Source of the DNA: CAVUMR01 sp963742715
Lineage (GTDB): Bacteria > Actinomycetota > Actinomycetes > Mycobacteriales > Micromonosporaceae
Direction: 5' to 3'
Assembly: GCA_963742715.1 (NCBI GenBank)
Contig: CAVUMR010000002.1
Coordinates: 868,001-932,000, forward strand
DNA length: 64,000 nt
A program made the translations under genes and the position numbers. This document shows, piece after piece, positions 1-12,444 of the stretch. Position 1 is the stretch's first letter. Every line of letters starts with the position of its first letter. The notes under the pieces were generated by a model, which was not told the DNA's origin, made no database searches, and saw only the letters and a list, made by a program, of their open reading frames with translations.

Positions 1-768
1 GTCGGATCGTGCCGGCGCGTCGCCCGCGCCGGGCCGGACCGCCGGGTCGGGACCGGCGGCGAGGATCTCCGCGTAGTGCATCGCGCGCACGCCGGTACGT
101 AGCCGGCCCAGCCCGCCGCCGATGTGCGCCAGGCACGAGTTGTCCGCCGCGGCCAGCACCGAGGCACCGGTGTCCAGTACGTGCCGCGCCTTGTCGGCCA
201 TCATCGCGGTCGACACGTCCGGGTTCTTCAACGCGAACGTGCCGCCGAACCCGCAGCACTCCTCGCCGGCGGTCAGCTCGACCAGATCGATTCCGCGTAC
301 CTCGCGCAGCAACCGCAGCGGCTTGTCGCCGAGCATCAGGATGCGCAGTCCGTGGCAGGTCGGGTGGTACGTGACCCGGTGCGGGAAATGCGCGCCCACG
401 TCGGTGACCCCGAGTACGTCGACGAGCAGCTCGGACAGCTCGTACACCCGGGGGGTGAGCGCGGCGACCGCGCTGGCGAGCGCCGGGTCGCCCTCGGCCA
501 GCCGCGGGTACGACTCGCGCACCATCGCCGCGCACGAGCCGCTCGGTACCACCACCGCGTCGTATCCGGAGAACGTGTCGCAGAACCGGCGTACCAGCGG
601 CATCGCCTCGTCCCGGTAGCCGGTGTTGGCGTGCATCTGCCCGCAGCAGGTCTGCTCGGTGGGGAACTCGACGGATTGCCCCAGCCGGCGCAGGATCGTC
701 ACGATCGCGCGGCCGGTGGCCGGGTACATCAGGTCATTGATGCAGGTGATGAACAGCGCGACTCGCAT
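1..768 (-). CDS. lldE: (Fe-S)-binding protein LldE/LutA, C-terminus cut by window edge
   Basis: This is a cysteine-rich (CCG-domain) subunit of the lactate utilisation complex LldEFG/LutABC, which oxidises L-lactate to pyruvate in the cytoplasm. Reading from ATG at 768 on the reverse strand, the frame stays open for 256 codons to base 1, so the stop lies outside the window. Two CCG motifs are visible, QTCCGQM near residue 42 and EECCGFGG near residue 187, as expected for two heterodisulfide-reductase-type cysteine-rich domains. The family is about 245-250 residues long, so only a few residues are missing. The LldF/LldG partners would lie to the left. A hairpin at 842-877 separates it from aceE, so it is probably transcribed on its own. 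Identity is secure from the motifs and length. Confidence 0.85.
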   Translation of the reverse strand, partial: MRVALFITCINDLMYPATGRAIVTILRRLGQSVEFPTEQTCCGQMHANTGYRDEAMPLVRRFCDTFSGYDAVVVPSGSCAAMVRESYPRLAEGDPALASAVAALTPRVYELSELLVDVLGVTDVGAHFPHRVTYHPTCHGLRILMLGDKPLRLLREVRGIDLVELTAGEECCGFGGTFALKNPDVSTAMMADKARHVLDTGASVLAAADNSCLAHIGGGLGRLRTGVRAMHYAEILAAGPDPAVRPGAGDAPARSD

Positions 769-841
769 GGGCGCCTCCCCACCGACAGCCTGCCAGCGGT
801 GCCGCGAGCACGCCAGCGCGGTGCGCTGCCGGCCGGAGACG

Positions 842-877
842 CCAGGGGCGGGTGACCGGATGGCCACCCGCCCCTGG
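842..877 (-). terminator. Hairpin terminator downstream of aceE
   Basis: A perfect 12-bp stem, CCAGGGGCGGGT (842-853) with ACCCGCCCCTGG (866-877), encloses a 12-base loop. It starts 15 bases past the aceE stop. There is no U-tract, as is usual in high-GC actinobacteria. Confidence 0.7.
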
Positions 878-891
878 ACTGAACGCGACCC

Positions 892-3633
<2,742 letters not shown>

Positions 3634-3737
3634 GGGTAGACCTCGTCACTCTCTCGTCGTCGTGCTCTTCGGACCTATCCTGCCCCCCGTCACCGGCCGG
3701 CGTCACCTTCGCCCGGCCCCTACGCGACGATGAGCAC

Positions 3738-4142
3738 ATGTACTCGGAAGTAATTTCCATCCGTACCGGCGACCGTCCTGTCGTTCGCGACATTACGAGC
3801 GAGATCTCGGATTTCGCTGGTGGCCGGGGCGATGGACTGGTGCACGTGTTCGTACCGCACGCCACGGCGGGGCTCGCCATCGTCGAGACCGGTGCCGGCA
3901 GCGACGAGGATCTGCTGACCGCGATCGACGAGGTACTTCCGGCCGACGGCCGGTGGCGACACCGGCACGGCAGCGCCGGTCACGGTCGTGACCATGTGCT
4001 ACCCGCGTTCCTGCCGCCATACGCCACCATTCCGGTGATCGACGGACAGCTGGCGCTGGGCACCTGGCAGTCGATCTGCCTGGTCGACACAAACATAGAC
4101 AATCCGACCCGGCAGGTCCGGTTGTCGTTCCTCACCGGCTGA
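3738..4142 (+). CDS. YjbQ/UPF0047 family protein (secondary thiamine-phosphate synthase-like)
   Basis: This 134-residue cytoplasmic protein belongs to the YjbQ/UPF0047 family. Members have been reported to have weak thiamine-phosphate synthase activity, but their true role is unsettled. Family hallmarks visible are the central HATAGLAI segment, the HGSAGHGRDH histidine cluster near residue 78 that would form the metal/anion site, and the GTWQSICLVD segment near the C-terminus. The length equals the usual 130-140. The gene is divergent from aceE and convergent with the aldehyde dehydrogenase at 4208. Its position beside aceE, a ThDP enzyme, is suggestive but does not prove a thiamine role. Confidence 0.85.
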   Translation: MYSEVISIRTGDRPVVRDITSEISDFAGGRGDGLVHVFVPHATAGLAIVETGAGSDEDLLTAIDEVLPADGRWRHRHGSAGHGRDHVLPAFLPPYATIPVIDGQLALGTWQSICLVDTNIDNPTRQVRLSFLTG

Positions 4143-4207
4143 GTCGGGCGCCCCGGGCCCCGGGAGGGCGGGGCAGGGCGCGGGGCTGGCTGGCTGGTAG
4201 AGGCTTG

Positions 4208-5758
4208 TCAGGGCAGCCGGAAGTCGAGGTCCGGCTCGACGGTCGCGGTGTCCATCTGGGCGCGCTGCAGCCGGCCGGAGAAGTCCCAGTTCATCGCCTG
4301 CCAGCGGGTGAACTGGTCGAGCACCCAGATGCCGGACTGGCGGCTGCCGTTGCCGGAGTGCCCGTTGCCGCCGAACGGCAGGTGCGCCTCCGCGCCCGAG
4401 GTCGAGTTGTTCACGCTCACCATGCCGGCGCGTACCCCGCGCTGGAACCGGAACGCGTCGGTCGGGTCGGTGGTGTAGATCGCCGAGGACAGCCCGTACC
4501 CGGGAGCGTTCGCCAGCTCGATCGCCTCGTCCAGCGTGCGGTACGGCATGACGCCGACGATCGGGCCGAACGTCTCGTACCGGAACAGCTCGTCGTCCGG
4601 CGTGAGGTCGGCCACGATCGCCGGGTGGTAGTACAGCCCCGCGTCCGCGTCGCCGACGAACCCGTCGCGGGGGCGCTCGCTGGTGATCCGGCCGGTGGCC
4701 GTCGAGCCGAGCACCCGATGGCGCGTACCGATCCAGTCCAGATACTTGTCGTACCGGGCCGCGAACGTCTCGGCCAGCAGCGGGCCGTACAGCACGTCGT
4801 CGCGGCGCGGGTCGCCGATCGCGGCCGCCCGGGTGGCCGCGTCGAACCGGGACACGAACTCGTCGTACACCGACTCGTGCACGATCGCGGTGCCCAGTGA
4901 GGTGCAGCGCTGCCCGGCGGTACCGAATCCGCCGAAGAGCGCGCCCTCGACGGCGAGTTCCAGATCGGCGGACGGTGCGACGACCATCGGGTTCTTGCCG
5001 CCCAGCTCCAGGCAGGCGGACTGGTGGTGCCGGCCGGCCAGCTCGCCGACCCGGGAGCCCACCTCGGACGAGCCGGTGAACCCGATCTTGTCCAGCACGC
5101 CGGCGTCGAGGGCGCCGGACAGGCCGTCGAACGTGTCCGCACCGGACGCGTACACCACGTCGAGCACGCCGTCCGGTACGCCCGAGCGATGGACCAGCGA
5201 CGCCACCGCGTCCGCGCACGCGCTGGCGTACTCGGCCGGCTTCCACACCACCGCATTGCCGCAGAGCAGCGCGGGCACCAGGTACCAGGACGGCACCGCC
5301 ACCGGGAAGTTGCCGGCGGTGACCACGGCGATCACGCCGACCGGCATCCGGTAGGTGAACAGCTGCTTGTCCGGCATCTCGCTGGGCACCGTCTGGCCGT
5401 ACAGCCGGCGGCCCTCGCCGAGGAAGAAGTCGCAGGTGTCGACGATCTCCTGCACCTCGCCGCGGGCCTCCACGATCGGCTTGCCGGTTTCCCGGCACAC
5501 CAGCGCGGCGAGCTTGTCGGCGTTCGCCTCCACCAGCCGGCCGAGGTTCGCGATCACCCTCCCGCGTACCGGCGCGGGCACCTGCGCCCAGTCCGGTTGC
5601 GCGGCGCGGGCCGACCGGCACGCCGCCACGACGGTGTCGGGGCCGGTCAGGGCCACCTTGCACACGATGTCGGACCGGTCGGCCGGGTTGACCGAGTCGT
5701 ACCAGCGGCCGTCCGGTACCGCCGTGCCACCCACCGTCGACCGCAGCTCACGCACCAT
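4208..5758 (-). CDS. NAD(P)-dependent aldehyde dehydrogenase (succinate-semialdehyde/ALDH7-like)
   Basis: This 516-residue aldehyde dehydrogenase oxidises an unidentified aldehyde to the acid. The catalytic glutamate lies in LELGGKNP (about residue 251) and the nucleophilic cysteine in GTAGQRCTS (about residue 285). The sequence VVTAGNFPVAVPSW near residue 146 is the equivalent of the cofactor-binding/oxyanion Asn region. The C-terminal FTRWQAMNWDFSG stretch resembles 2-aminoadipate-semialdehyde (ALDH7) and related semialdehyde dehydrogenases. Succinate semialdehyde is another possible substrate. No catabolic operon is next to it, so the substrate cannot be inferred. The ATG start at 5758 sits 46 bases from the stop of the upstream SARP regulator on the same strand. 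Confidence 0.85.
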   Translation of the reverse strand: MVRELRSTVGGTAVPDGRWYDSVNPADRSDIVCKVALTGPDTVVAACRSARAAQPDWAQVPAPVRGRVIANLGRLVEANADKLAALVCRETGKPIVEARGEVQEIVDTCDFFLGEGRRLYGQTVPSEMPDKQLFTYRMPVGVIAVVTAGNFPVAVPSWYLVPALLCGNAVVWKPAEYASACADAVASLVHRSGVPDGVLDVVYASGADTFDGLSGALDAGVLDKIGFTGSSEVGSRVGELAGRHHQSACLELGGKNPMVVAPSADLELAVEGALFGGFGTAGQRCTSLGTAIVHESVYDEFVSRFDAATRAAAIGDPRRDDVLYGPLLAETFAARYDKYLDWIGTRHRVLGSTATGRITSERPRDGFVGDADAGLYYHPAIVADLTPDDELFRYETFGPIVGVMPYRTLDEAIELANAPGYGLSSAIYTTDPTDAFRFQRGVRAGMVSVNNSTSGAEAHLPFGGNGHSGNGSRQSGIWVLDQFTRWQAMNWDFSGRLQRAQMDTATVEPDLDFRLP

Positions 5759-5803
5759 GGCGCCACGATACGTGCGAGCCGCGGGTCGTCAGCCCGCACC
5801 GGG

Positions 5804-8800
5804 TCAGGACAGCGGGCAGTCGCAGCCGTACCGCTGCCGCCAGCCGGTCAGCTCGTCCGCCTCGCGGCTGCCGACCCTGGTGAACAGCGCGTCCGCCTCC
5901 CGCCAGGCGGCGTGCGCGTCGGCGTGCCGACCGGTCACCGCGTGCGCGGCGCCGAGATCGCGCAGCGTCCGGGCCCGCCAGTGCGGCAGCGCCAGCCGGT
6001 CCCAACCACCAAGGGCCAGTTCCAGGTGTACGCGGGCGCGGTCCGGCTGGCCGGCGGCCAGTTCCAGTTCGCCGAGGGTACGGCGGGCGAGCGCGGTACC
6101 GAGCCGGTCCCGCAGCTCGGAGCAGGTACGCAGCGAGCCGGCGAGCAGCGACCGGGCCTGCTCGTACTCACCGAGCCGCAGCTGGATCTTCGCGATCGCC
6201 TGACCGGTGTACGCGGTGACCAGCCGGTCGTCGATCGACACGGCCAGCTCGTGCGCCTGCCCGCAGTACCGCAGCGCGTCGGTGAGGGCGCCCTGGGCCC
6301 GGTACACCAGCCCGATGCCGCGCAACGCGACCGCCTCACCGCGTCGGTTCCCGGTCTCCCGGTAGATCCGTACCGCCTCGTCCAGCGCCGGGATTGCCTC
6401 GGCGTCCCGGCCGAGCTCGCGGTACGCGTAGCCCAGGCCGTACCAGGCGTGCGCGACGGCCTCGGCGTCGCCGAGCTCGGTGAACAGCAGCCGGGCCCGG
6501 TCAAGTACCTCCAGCGCGCGCGGGTAGTCCGCGAGCTCCCGGTACACCGTGCCCAGGCCGTACAGCGCGGTCGCCTCGCCGCGCCGGTCGTTCAGCGCCT
6601 GGAAGGCGTCGCGGGCCAGTCGGAACTGCCCGATCGCCTCGGAGAACCGGTCCTGCTCGTACCGCAGCTGCCCCAGCCCGCACCGGATCACCGCCTGCCC
6701 GTGCCGGTTGCCCTGCCGGCGCGCGGCGGCGAGCGCGGCGTCGTGCGTGCCGGCCCACTCGTCGAACCGGTTGCGGACCGCGAAGTGCGAGGCGAGCAGG
6801 GCGTTGGCGAGATCGCAGGCGAGCGCGTCCAGGCCGACCGCGCCGGCCAGGCTGACCGCGGCGGTCAGCGCGCGCTCCTCGGCGTCGAACCAGGTGGCCG
6901 GGCCCGCCAGCAACGCCTCCACCAGTCGGGCCGGCGGTTCGGTGGACTGTTCATCGGCCGGTCGCTCATCAGGCGGGGCGCCCGCCGGCTCACCGGGCGC
7001 GGCGCCAGCCGGCCGGGGGAGGCGCAGCGCGGCGCGGGGGAGCCGGAGCACCGCGTGCTCGACCAGTCGTACCCAGGTACCGAGCAGCCGGGCCAGCGCC
7101 GCCGCCCGCTCCGCGGCCGGGTCCTCGGCGTGTGCCCGCTCCCGGCCGTACAGCCGGATCAGGTCGTGCATCCGGTACCGCATCTGCCCGGTGGCATCGG
7201 CACCGGCGAGATCGATCAGCCCCGCGTCGACCAGCCGGTCCGCGAGCCGGTCGGCCACCCGTTCGGACACGCCGAGCAGCGGTACCAGCACCCAGCCGGC
7301 CACATCGGGCACGTCCACCAGCGCGAGCAGTCGGAACGCCCGCCGGGCCAGCTCGTCCAGGCTCTGGTAGCTCAGCGCGAGGCTGCCGCGTACCGCGACC
7401 TCGTCGTCGGCCAGCTCGTCCAGCCGGCTCTGCTCGTGGCTGAGCCGCTCCACCAGCAGGTCGGCCGACCAGCCGGGCCGGGCGGCGAGCCGGGAACCGG
7501 CCACCCGTACCGCCAGTGGCAGCCGTCCGCACAGGCTGACGATCCGACCCGCGGCCGGGTCGTCCACTGGTACCCGATCCGGTCCGGCGACCCGGGCCAG
7601 CAGCTCGCGCGCTTCGTCGTCGGGGAGTACGTCCAGCGCGATCCGGTGGGCGCCTTCCAGTTCCGCGAGTGGTGCGCGGCTGGTGAGCAGTACCACGCAC
7701 CTCGGGTTGCTGGGCAGCAGCGACCGTACCTGTGCCGCGCTGGCCGCGTCGTCGAGTACGGCGAGCACCCGCCGGCTGGCCAGCGCGGACCGGTACGCCG
7801 CGCTCCGCTCGTCCGGGTCGACCGGCACCCCGGCCGGGTCCACGCCGAGTGCGCGCAGGAACCGGCTCAGTACGTCCGCCGCCGGTACCGGTTGCTCGCT
7901 GCAGCCGCGCAGGTCGGCGTACAGGATGGTGTCGAACTCGCCTTCCAAGCGGTGCGCGGCGTGTACCGCGAGCGTGGTCTTGCCGCTGCCCGGCTTGCCG
8001 ACGATCGCCAGTACCGGCAGGGCGGTGTCGCTCGGCCCGCCACCGGCGCGGGGGGCCGCGGACGTCGCCAGCCAGCGGTCGATCTCGGCGAGTTGGCCGG
8101 CCATGCCGGTGAAGTCCGGGATACCCGGGGGAAGCGCGGTCGGGCTGCCGGCGCGGGCGCTGTCGTCGCCGTCCCGGGCCGGGTCGCGCCGGGCCGGGTC
8201 GCGCCGGGCCGGGTCGCGCCGGGCCGGGTCACGGCGGGCCGGGTCACGGCGGCCGGGTTCGGTGTCGTGCGGCTCTCCCCGGAGCATCGTGGCGTGCAGC
8301 TCGCGCAGCTCCGGACCCGGTTCGACGGCCAGTTGCCGGCTGAGCACCCCCCGGACGTCCCGGTACGAGGCCAACGCGTCCGCCTGCCGGCCCACCCGGT
8401 ACAGCGCGACCATGTGCTGGGCCCGGAACCGTTCCCGCAGCGGATGGGCGGCCACCAATTCGGTCAGCTCCGGCACCAGGGTGGCTTCCCGACCCAGGCC
8501 GAGGTCGGCGTCGATCCGGTCTGCCAGTGCGGACAGCCGCTGCTCCTCCAGATCGGCGGCCGCGCTGCTGGAGGTCAGGCTGGTGTCGCCGAGCGCCGGT
8601 CCACGCCACAGCAGAAGCGCGGCGCGCAGTCCGGATGCCGCGTCCGCGAGCCGCCCCTCGGCCAGTGCCCGCCGCCCGACGGCCACCTGCGCGGAGTACC
8701 GGACCAGGTCCAGCTCGTCCGGGTCGATCTCGAGCGCGTACCCGGGTGGGCGGGTGACCAGCGCATCCGGCCGGCCGGCCGCCCGCAGCGCGCGACGCAG

Positions 8801-9013
8801 CGCCGACACGTACTGCTGCAGCACCGCCGCCGCGGTCGCCGGTGGGTGCTCGCCCCAGAGCAGGTCGATCAGCCGCCCGGCGGGCAGCGGTTGGCCCTGG
8901 GCGAGGAGCAGGGCAGCGAGTAGGCCGCGCGGCTTCGGACCGCCCAGCCGGATCGGAGTACCCGAGCTGAGCATCTCCACGGGTCCGAGGACGCGGAACT
9001 CGAGTCCGGACAC
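5804..9013 (-). CDS. AfsR/SARP-family transcriptional regulator with NB-ARC and TPR domains
   Basis: This is a large DNA-binding regulator of about 1069 residues. The N-terminus carries an OmpR-type winged helix (LEFRVLGPVEML onward) and a bacterial transcriptional activator domain to about residue 245. An NB-ARC ATPase follows, with a P-loop GKPGSGKT near residue 340 and a Walker-B-like LAVLDDA. The C-terminal third consists of TPR helices. This is the AfsR architecture; AfsR-type proteins activate secondary metabolism or stress genes. I chose GTG at 9013 because the BTAD family begins with a short residue run before FRVLGP; the frame is open up to an ATG at 9151. A linker at about 8175-8254 is a five-fold DPARR repeat. 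Four GGTTCGG heptamers lie in the divergent promoter region and could be its own operator. Confidence 0.9.
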   Translation of the reverse strand: MSGLEFRVLGPVEMLSSGTPIRLGGPKPRGLLAALLLAQGQPLPAGRLIDLLWGEHPPATAAAVLQQYVSALRRALRAAGRPDALVTRPPGYALEIDPDELDLVRYSAQVAVGRRALAEGRLADAASGLRAALLLWRGPALGDTSLTSSSAAADLEEQRLSALADRIDADLGLGREATLVPELTELVAAHPLRERFRAQHMVALYRVGRQADALASYRDVRGVLSRQLAVEPGPELRELHATMLRGEPHDTEPGRRDPARRDPARRDPARRDPARRDPARDGDDSARAGSPTALPPGIPDFTGMAGQLAEIDRWLATSAAPRAGGGPSDTALPVLAIVGKPGSGKTTLAVHAAHRLEGEFDTILYADLRGCSEQPVPAADVLSRFLRALGVDPAGVPVDPDERSAAYRSALASRRVLAVLDDAASAAQVRSLLPSNPRCVVLLTSRAPLAELEGAHRIALDVLPDDEARELLARVAGPDRVPVDDPAAGRIVSLCGRLPLAVRVAGSRLAARPGWSADLLVERLSHEQSRLDELADDEVAVRGSLALSYQSLDELARRAFRLLALVDVPDVAGWVLVPLLGVSERVADRLADRLVDAGLIDLAGADATGQMRYRMHDLIRLYGRERAHAEDPAAERAAALARLLGTWVRLVEHAVLRLPRAALRLPRPAGAAPGEPAGAPPDERPADEQSTEPPARLVEALLAGPATWFDAEERALTAAVSLAGAVGLDALACDLANALLASHFAVRNRFDEWAGTHDAALAAARRQGNRHGQAVIRCGLGQLRYEQDRFSEAIGQFRLARDAFQALNDRRGEATALYGLGTVYRELADYPRALEVLDRARLLFTELGDAEAVAHAWYGLGYAYRELGRDAEAIPALDEAVRIYRETGNRRGEAVALRGIGLVYRAQGALTDALRYCGQAHELAVSIDDRLVTAYTGQAIAKIQLRLGEYEQARSLLAGSLRTCSELRDRLGTALARRTLGELELAAGQPDRARVHLELALGGWDRLALPHWRARTLRDLGAAHAVTGRHADAHAAWREADALFTRVGSREADELTGWRQRYGCDCPLS
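8175..8254. repeat. 15-bp tandem repeat encoding DPARR x5
   Basis: Five near-identical 15-base units (three with GGGTCGCGCC, two with GGGTCACGGC) lie in frame within the SARP gene. They encode repeated Asp-Pro-Ala-Arg-Arg in the linker between the activator domain and the ATPase. Confidence 0.85.
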
Positions 9014-9080
9014 GGCATGATCGTAAGCCGCCGCCCTGACTGGTTTTGTCCCGGCTGGGACCGGTGTCGCCGGTGAGCCG

Positions 9081-9148
9081 GGTTCGGCAGTGCTGTGGGG
9101 GTTCGGATCGGCGCGCCTGCCGGGTTCGGCGAGACCGCCGGGGTTCGG
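9081..9148. promoter_or_regulatory. Four direct heptamer repeats GGTTCGG in divergent promoter region
   Basis: The heptamer GGTTCGG starts at 9081, 9100, 9123 and 9142, giving spacings of 19, 23 and 19. The first and last copies share a longer context ending in TGCTGT. The repeats lie between the SARP regulator (start 9013, reverse) and the E1 gene (start 9162, forward). SARP proteins bind direct heptamer repeats, so this is a plausible operator, although the spacing is not the classical 11 or 22. Confidence 0.45.
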
Positions 9149-9161
9149 CAATGCTGTCGGG

Positions 9162-11559
9162 GTGAGCCAGCACCCGCCGGCCGAGCCGCCGCCCGACGCC
9201 TCTGACCAGTCGCACCAGCGCGACCAGCGCGACCAGCGTGACGACCAGTCGCGTCAGCTCGATGACCAGCCGTACCACCTCGACGAGCGGTTCCGGACGT
9301 ACCTCGGCACCCTGTCCACCGGCCGGCCGCGGGATCCGCGCGAGCCGGTCCGCCCGGGCAGCCGACTCACCGGCGAGCAGGCGCTCCGGTTGTACGACGC
9401 GCAGCTCACCAGCCGTCATCTCGATCTGGCCGCGCGGTGGCTGCGCGGTATGGGCGCCGGGTACTACACGATCTCCTCAGCCGGCCACGAGGGGAACGCC
9501 GCGGTCGCCGCGGCGCTGCGCCCGAGCGATCCGGCGCTGCTGCACTACCGCTCCGGCGGGTTCTACTGCGCCCGCGCCGACCAGCCGCTGTCGGGCCAGC
9601 CGCTGTCCGACCAGCCGCTGTCCGGTCAGCCGCTGTCCGGCCAGTCGCCGGGGGCGCGGACCGGGACCGACCCGGTCGGCGACGTACTGCGGGGAGTCGT
9701 CGCGGCGGCCACCGAACCGATCGCCGGTGGCCGGCACAAGGTCTTCGGCTCGGTACCGCTGGCCGTGGTACCGACCACCTCCACCATCGCCTCGCACCTG
9801 CCCCGGGCGGTGGGGCTGGCGTTCGCGATCGAACGGTCCCGGCGGCTCGGCGTGTCCACGCCCTGGCCGCGGGACGCGGTCGCGGTCTGCTCGTTCGGCG
9901 ACGCGTCGATCAACCACGCGACCGCCACCGCCGCGCTCAACACGGCCGGCTGGTGCCGTCACCTGGGCCTGCCGCTGCCGTTGCTGCTGGTCTGCGAGGA
10001 CAACGGCCTGGGAATCAGCGTCCCGTCGCCGCCCGGCTGGGTCGCGGCCGCACTCGGATCCCGGCCCGGACTGGAGTACCTCGCCGCGGACGGCTGCGAT
10101 CTCGCGGCCAGCTACGACACCGCGGTACGAGCGGTCGAGCTGGTCCGTAAGGAGCGCCGGCCGGCGGTACTGCACCTGTCGATGGTACGGCTGATGGGGC
10201 ACGCGGGTAGCGACGCGGAGACGGCGTACCGCGGTCGCGCCGAACTCGCCGCCGACGCGGAGCGGGACCCGCTGGCCGGTACCGCGCGACTGCTCGCCGA
10301 GGCGGGCGTGGCGACCGCCGACGAGCTGCTCAGCCGGTACGACGAGATGGGCTGGCAGGTCCGCACCGCGGCCGAGGAGGTCCTCGACGAGCCGAAGCTG
10401 GCCTCGGCGGCGGAGATCATGGCGCCGCTCGCGCCCCGCCGGCCGGACCGGATCACCGAGGTTGCGACCCGACCGGCGGCACCCGCGGCGCGGGCCACGG
10501 CGTTCGGCGGCCGGCTGCCGGAGGACGCCGGACCGGTCACGCTCGCGCAGGCGATCAACGCAGCGCTCGCCGACGGGCTGGCCAGCCACCCGGGGATGAT
10601 CGTGTTCGGCGAGGACGTGGCGGTCAAGGGCGGGGTGTACGGCGTGACCAAGGGCCTGCGCGACCGGTTCGGCGCGGCCCGGGTCTTCGACACGCTGCTG
10701 GACGAGACGTCGATCCTCGGTCTGGCGCTCGGTGCCGGGCTCGCCGGCCTGCTGCCGGTACCCGAGATCCAGTACCTGGCGTACCTGCACAACGCCGAGG
10801 ACCAGCTCCGCGGCGAGGCGGCCACCATGGGGTTCTTCTCCGCCGGCGCGTACCGCAACCCGATGGTGGTGCGCGTCGCCAGCGTACGCCTACCAGCGCG
10901 GGTTCGGCGGGCACTTCCACAACGACAACTCGGTCGCCGTGCTGCGGGACGTACCCGGGCTGGTACTGGCCGTCCCGGCGCGGCCGGACGACGCCGCCGC
11001 GATGCTGCGTACCTGCCTGGCCGCCGCGGCGACGGACGGCGCCTGTTGTGTCTTTCTGGAGCCGATCGCGCTCTACCACACCCGTGACCTGCACGCCGAC
11101 GGTGACGGTGGCTGGCTCGCCCGGTACCCCCGGCCGGAAGACTGGCCGGCCACGGACGTGCCGATCGGTCGGGCCCGCGGGTACGGCGACGGCGCCGACC
11201 TGACGATCGTCACGTTCGGCAACGGCGTACGGATGTCCCTGCGGGTGGCCGCCCGACTGGCCGCCGAGGGCATCGGCGTACGGGTGGTGGACCTGCGCTG
11301 GCTGGCGCCGCTGCCGATCGCGGACGTGCTCCGGGAGGCCGCGGCGACCGGGCGGGTGCTGGTCGTGGACGAGACCCGGCGTTCCGGCGGGGTCGGCGAG
11401 GCGCTGCTGGCCGCACTGGTGGATCGCGGATTTGTCGGCGCGGCACGCCGGGTGACCAGTCTCGACTCGTACGTCCCGCTCGGTGACGCGGCCGAACATG
11501 TCCTGATGGGGGAGCGCGATATCGCACAGGGCGCCAGAATGCTGCTGCAAGTCGGGTGA
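9162..11559 (+). pseudogene. 2-oxo acid dehydrogenase E1, fused alpha and beta subunits, one frameshift
   Basis: The gene encodes a fused ThDP-dependent E1 of the branched-chain 2-oxo acid/acetoin dehydrogenase type. The alpha part holds the ThDP motif GDASINHATATAALN near residue 246. The beta part starts near residue 456 (TLAQAINAALADGLASHP) and contains FGEDVAVKGGVYGVT. The reading frame breaks at about 10884: MVVRVAS is followed in the +1 frame by YAYQRGFGGHFHND, which matches E1-beta continuously, so a single extra base explains it. Either the gene is recently broken or the base is a sequencing error. The GTG start at 9162 is the first sensible one. The N-terminus has QRD repeats and an LSGQP repeat (9586-9645). 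No E2/E3 genes are adjacent. Confidence 0.8.
9586..9645. repeat. 15-bp tandem repeat in E1 gene (PLSGQ/PLSDQ x4)
   Basis: Four units of about 15 bases (CCGCTGTCCGGTCAG and variants) are tandemly arranged in frame. They insert Pro-Leu-Ser-Gly/Asp-Gln repeats into a surface-type loop of the E1 alpha part. Confidence 0.8.
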
Positions 11560-11786
11560 GGAGGTACCCGCCGGCGGCCCGGAACGGTGTTCGCCGGACA
11601 TGGTGTCGGAAGGCCGTCGCATTGCGGCAAGCGGAAGTATGGTTACTGGCTGTGTTCGAAGGTAATGTCCGGTAGAAAATTGTCAGGCTTGCCGGTGAGC
11701 CACTTGCGCGCGGCCGTCGGACTGTGTGGACTACCCGCGTAAGCGGTGCAGAGGCTGCGCCGGAGAGCTCGAGGAGGCAAGGGACA

Positions 11787-12218
11787 GTGAGCGCGACCGC
11801 TGGTCAGGCGGACGGCGTAAGAGCCTGGCGGACCGGTTCGGCATCGAGCCGGGCATGGTCGTCATGGAGATGGGCTACGACGACGACGTCGACAAGAGCT
11901 CCGGGACGCCCTGACCGACCGCTGCGGGGAGCTGGTCGACGAGGACACCGACGAGGTCGTCGACGCGGTGCTGCTGTGGTGGCGCGACGGCGACGGTGAC
12001 CTGTTCGACAGCTGGTCGACGCGCTTGGCCCGCTCGCCGACAACGGCGTGGTCTGGCTGCTGACCCCCAAGGCGGGCCGTCCGGGCCACGTCGAGCCGAG
12101 CGAGATCAGCGAGTCGGCGCCGACCGCCGGGCTGCAGCAGACCTCCAGCGTGAACGCCGGCAAGGACTGGATCGGCGCCCGGCTGGTGACGCCGCGGGGC
12201 ACCAAAACGAAGAAGTAG
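11787..12218 (+). pseudogene. DUF3052 family protein, three apparent 1-base deletions
   Basis: Small actinobacterial DUF3052 proteins of about 140 residues are of unknown function. Here the conserved sequence is split over three frames: VSATAGQADGV, then SLADRFGIEPGMVVMEMGYDD, then LTDRCGELVDEDTDEVV with LLWWRDGDGDL, then LVDALGPLADNGVVWLLTPKAG to a normal stop. Each break fits one missing base, near 11820, 11900 and 12012. GTG at 11787 follows a GAGGAGG ribosome-binding site. A strong hairpin lies 13 bases after the stop. The conserved remainder and lack of other damage favour sequencing error over decay. Confidence 0.7.
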
Positions 12219-12230
12219 AGCGCGTGGGAG

Positions 12231-12263
12231 ATCGCCGGGTCCGGCCCTGCCGGACCCGGCGAT
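12231..12263 (+). terminator. Hairpin terminator after DUF3052 gene
   Basis: A perfect 14-bp stem (ATCGCCGGGTCCGG, 12231-12244; CCGGACCCGGCGAT, 12250-12263) has a 5-base loop. It lies immediately downstream of the DUF3052 stop. Confidence 0.75.
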
Positions 12264-12444
12264 TCGCGTGCTGACCAGGTTCGTCAGCAGGTTCGTCGCC
12301 AGGTTTGTTCGCCAAGGCGGCCGGGGCGACCTGGCCGATCGGGCGGCGCCGGTCCCCGCGCCCGGCTTGTGGGGAAGGCCACCCGGGCGCGCCGGGTCGG
12401 CGTGTGGCAGCCTGGAAAGCCCCGATCGATCGAGGAGTGACCCC

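Noticed and set aside
5024..8923. Forward frame of 1299 codons opposite the aldehyde dehydrogenase and SARP genes
   Set aside because: Composition is a GC-rich shadow with no domains; the reverse-strand genes explain the region fully.
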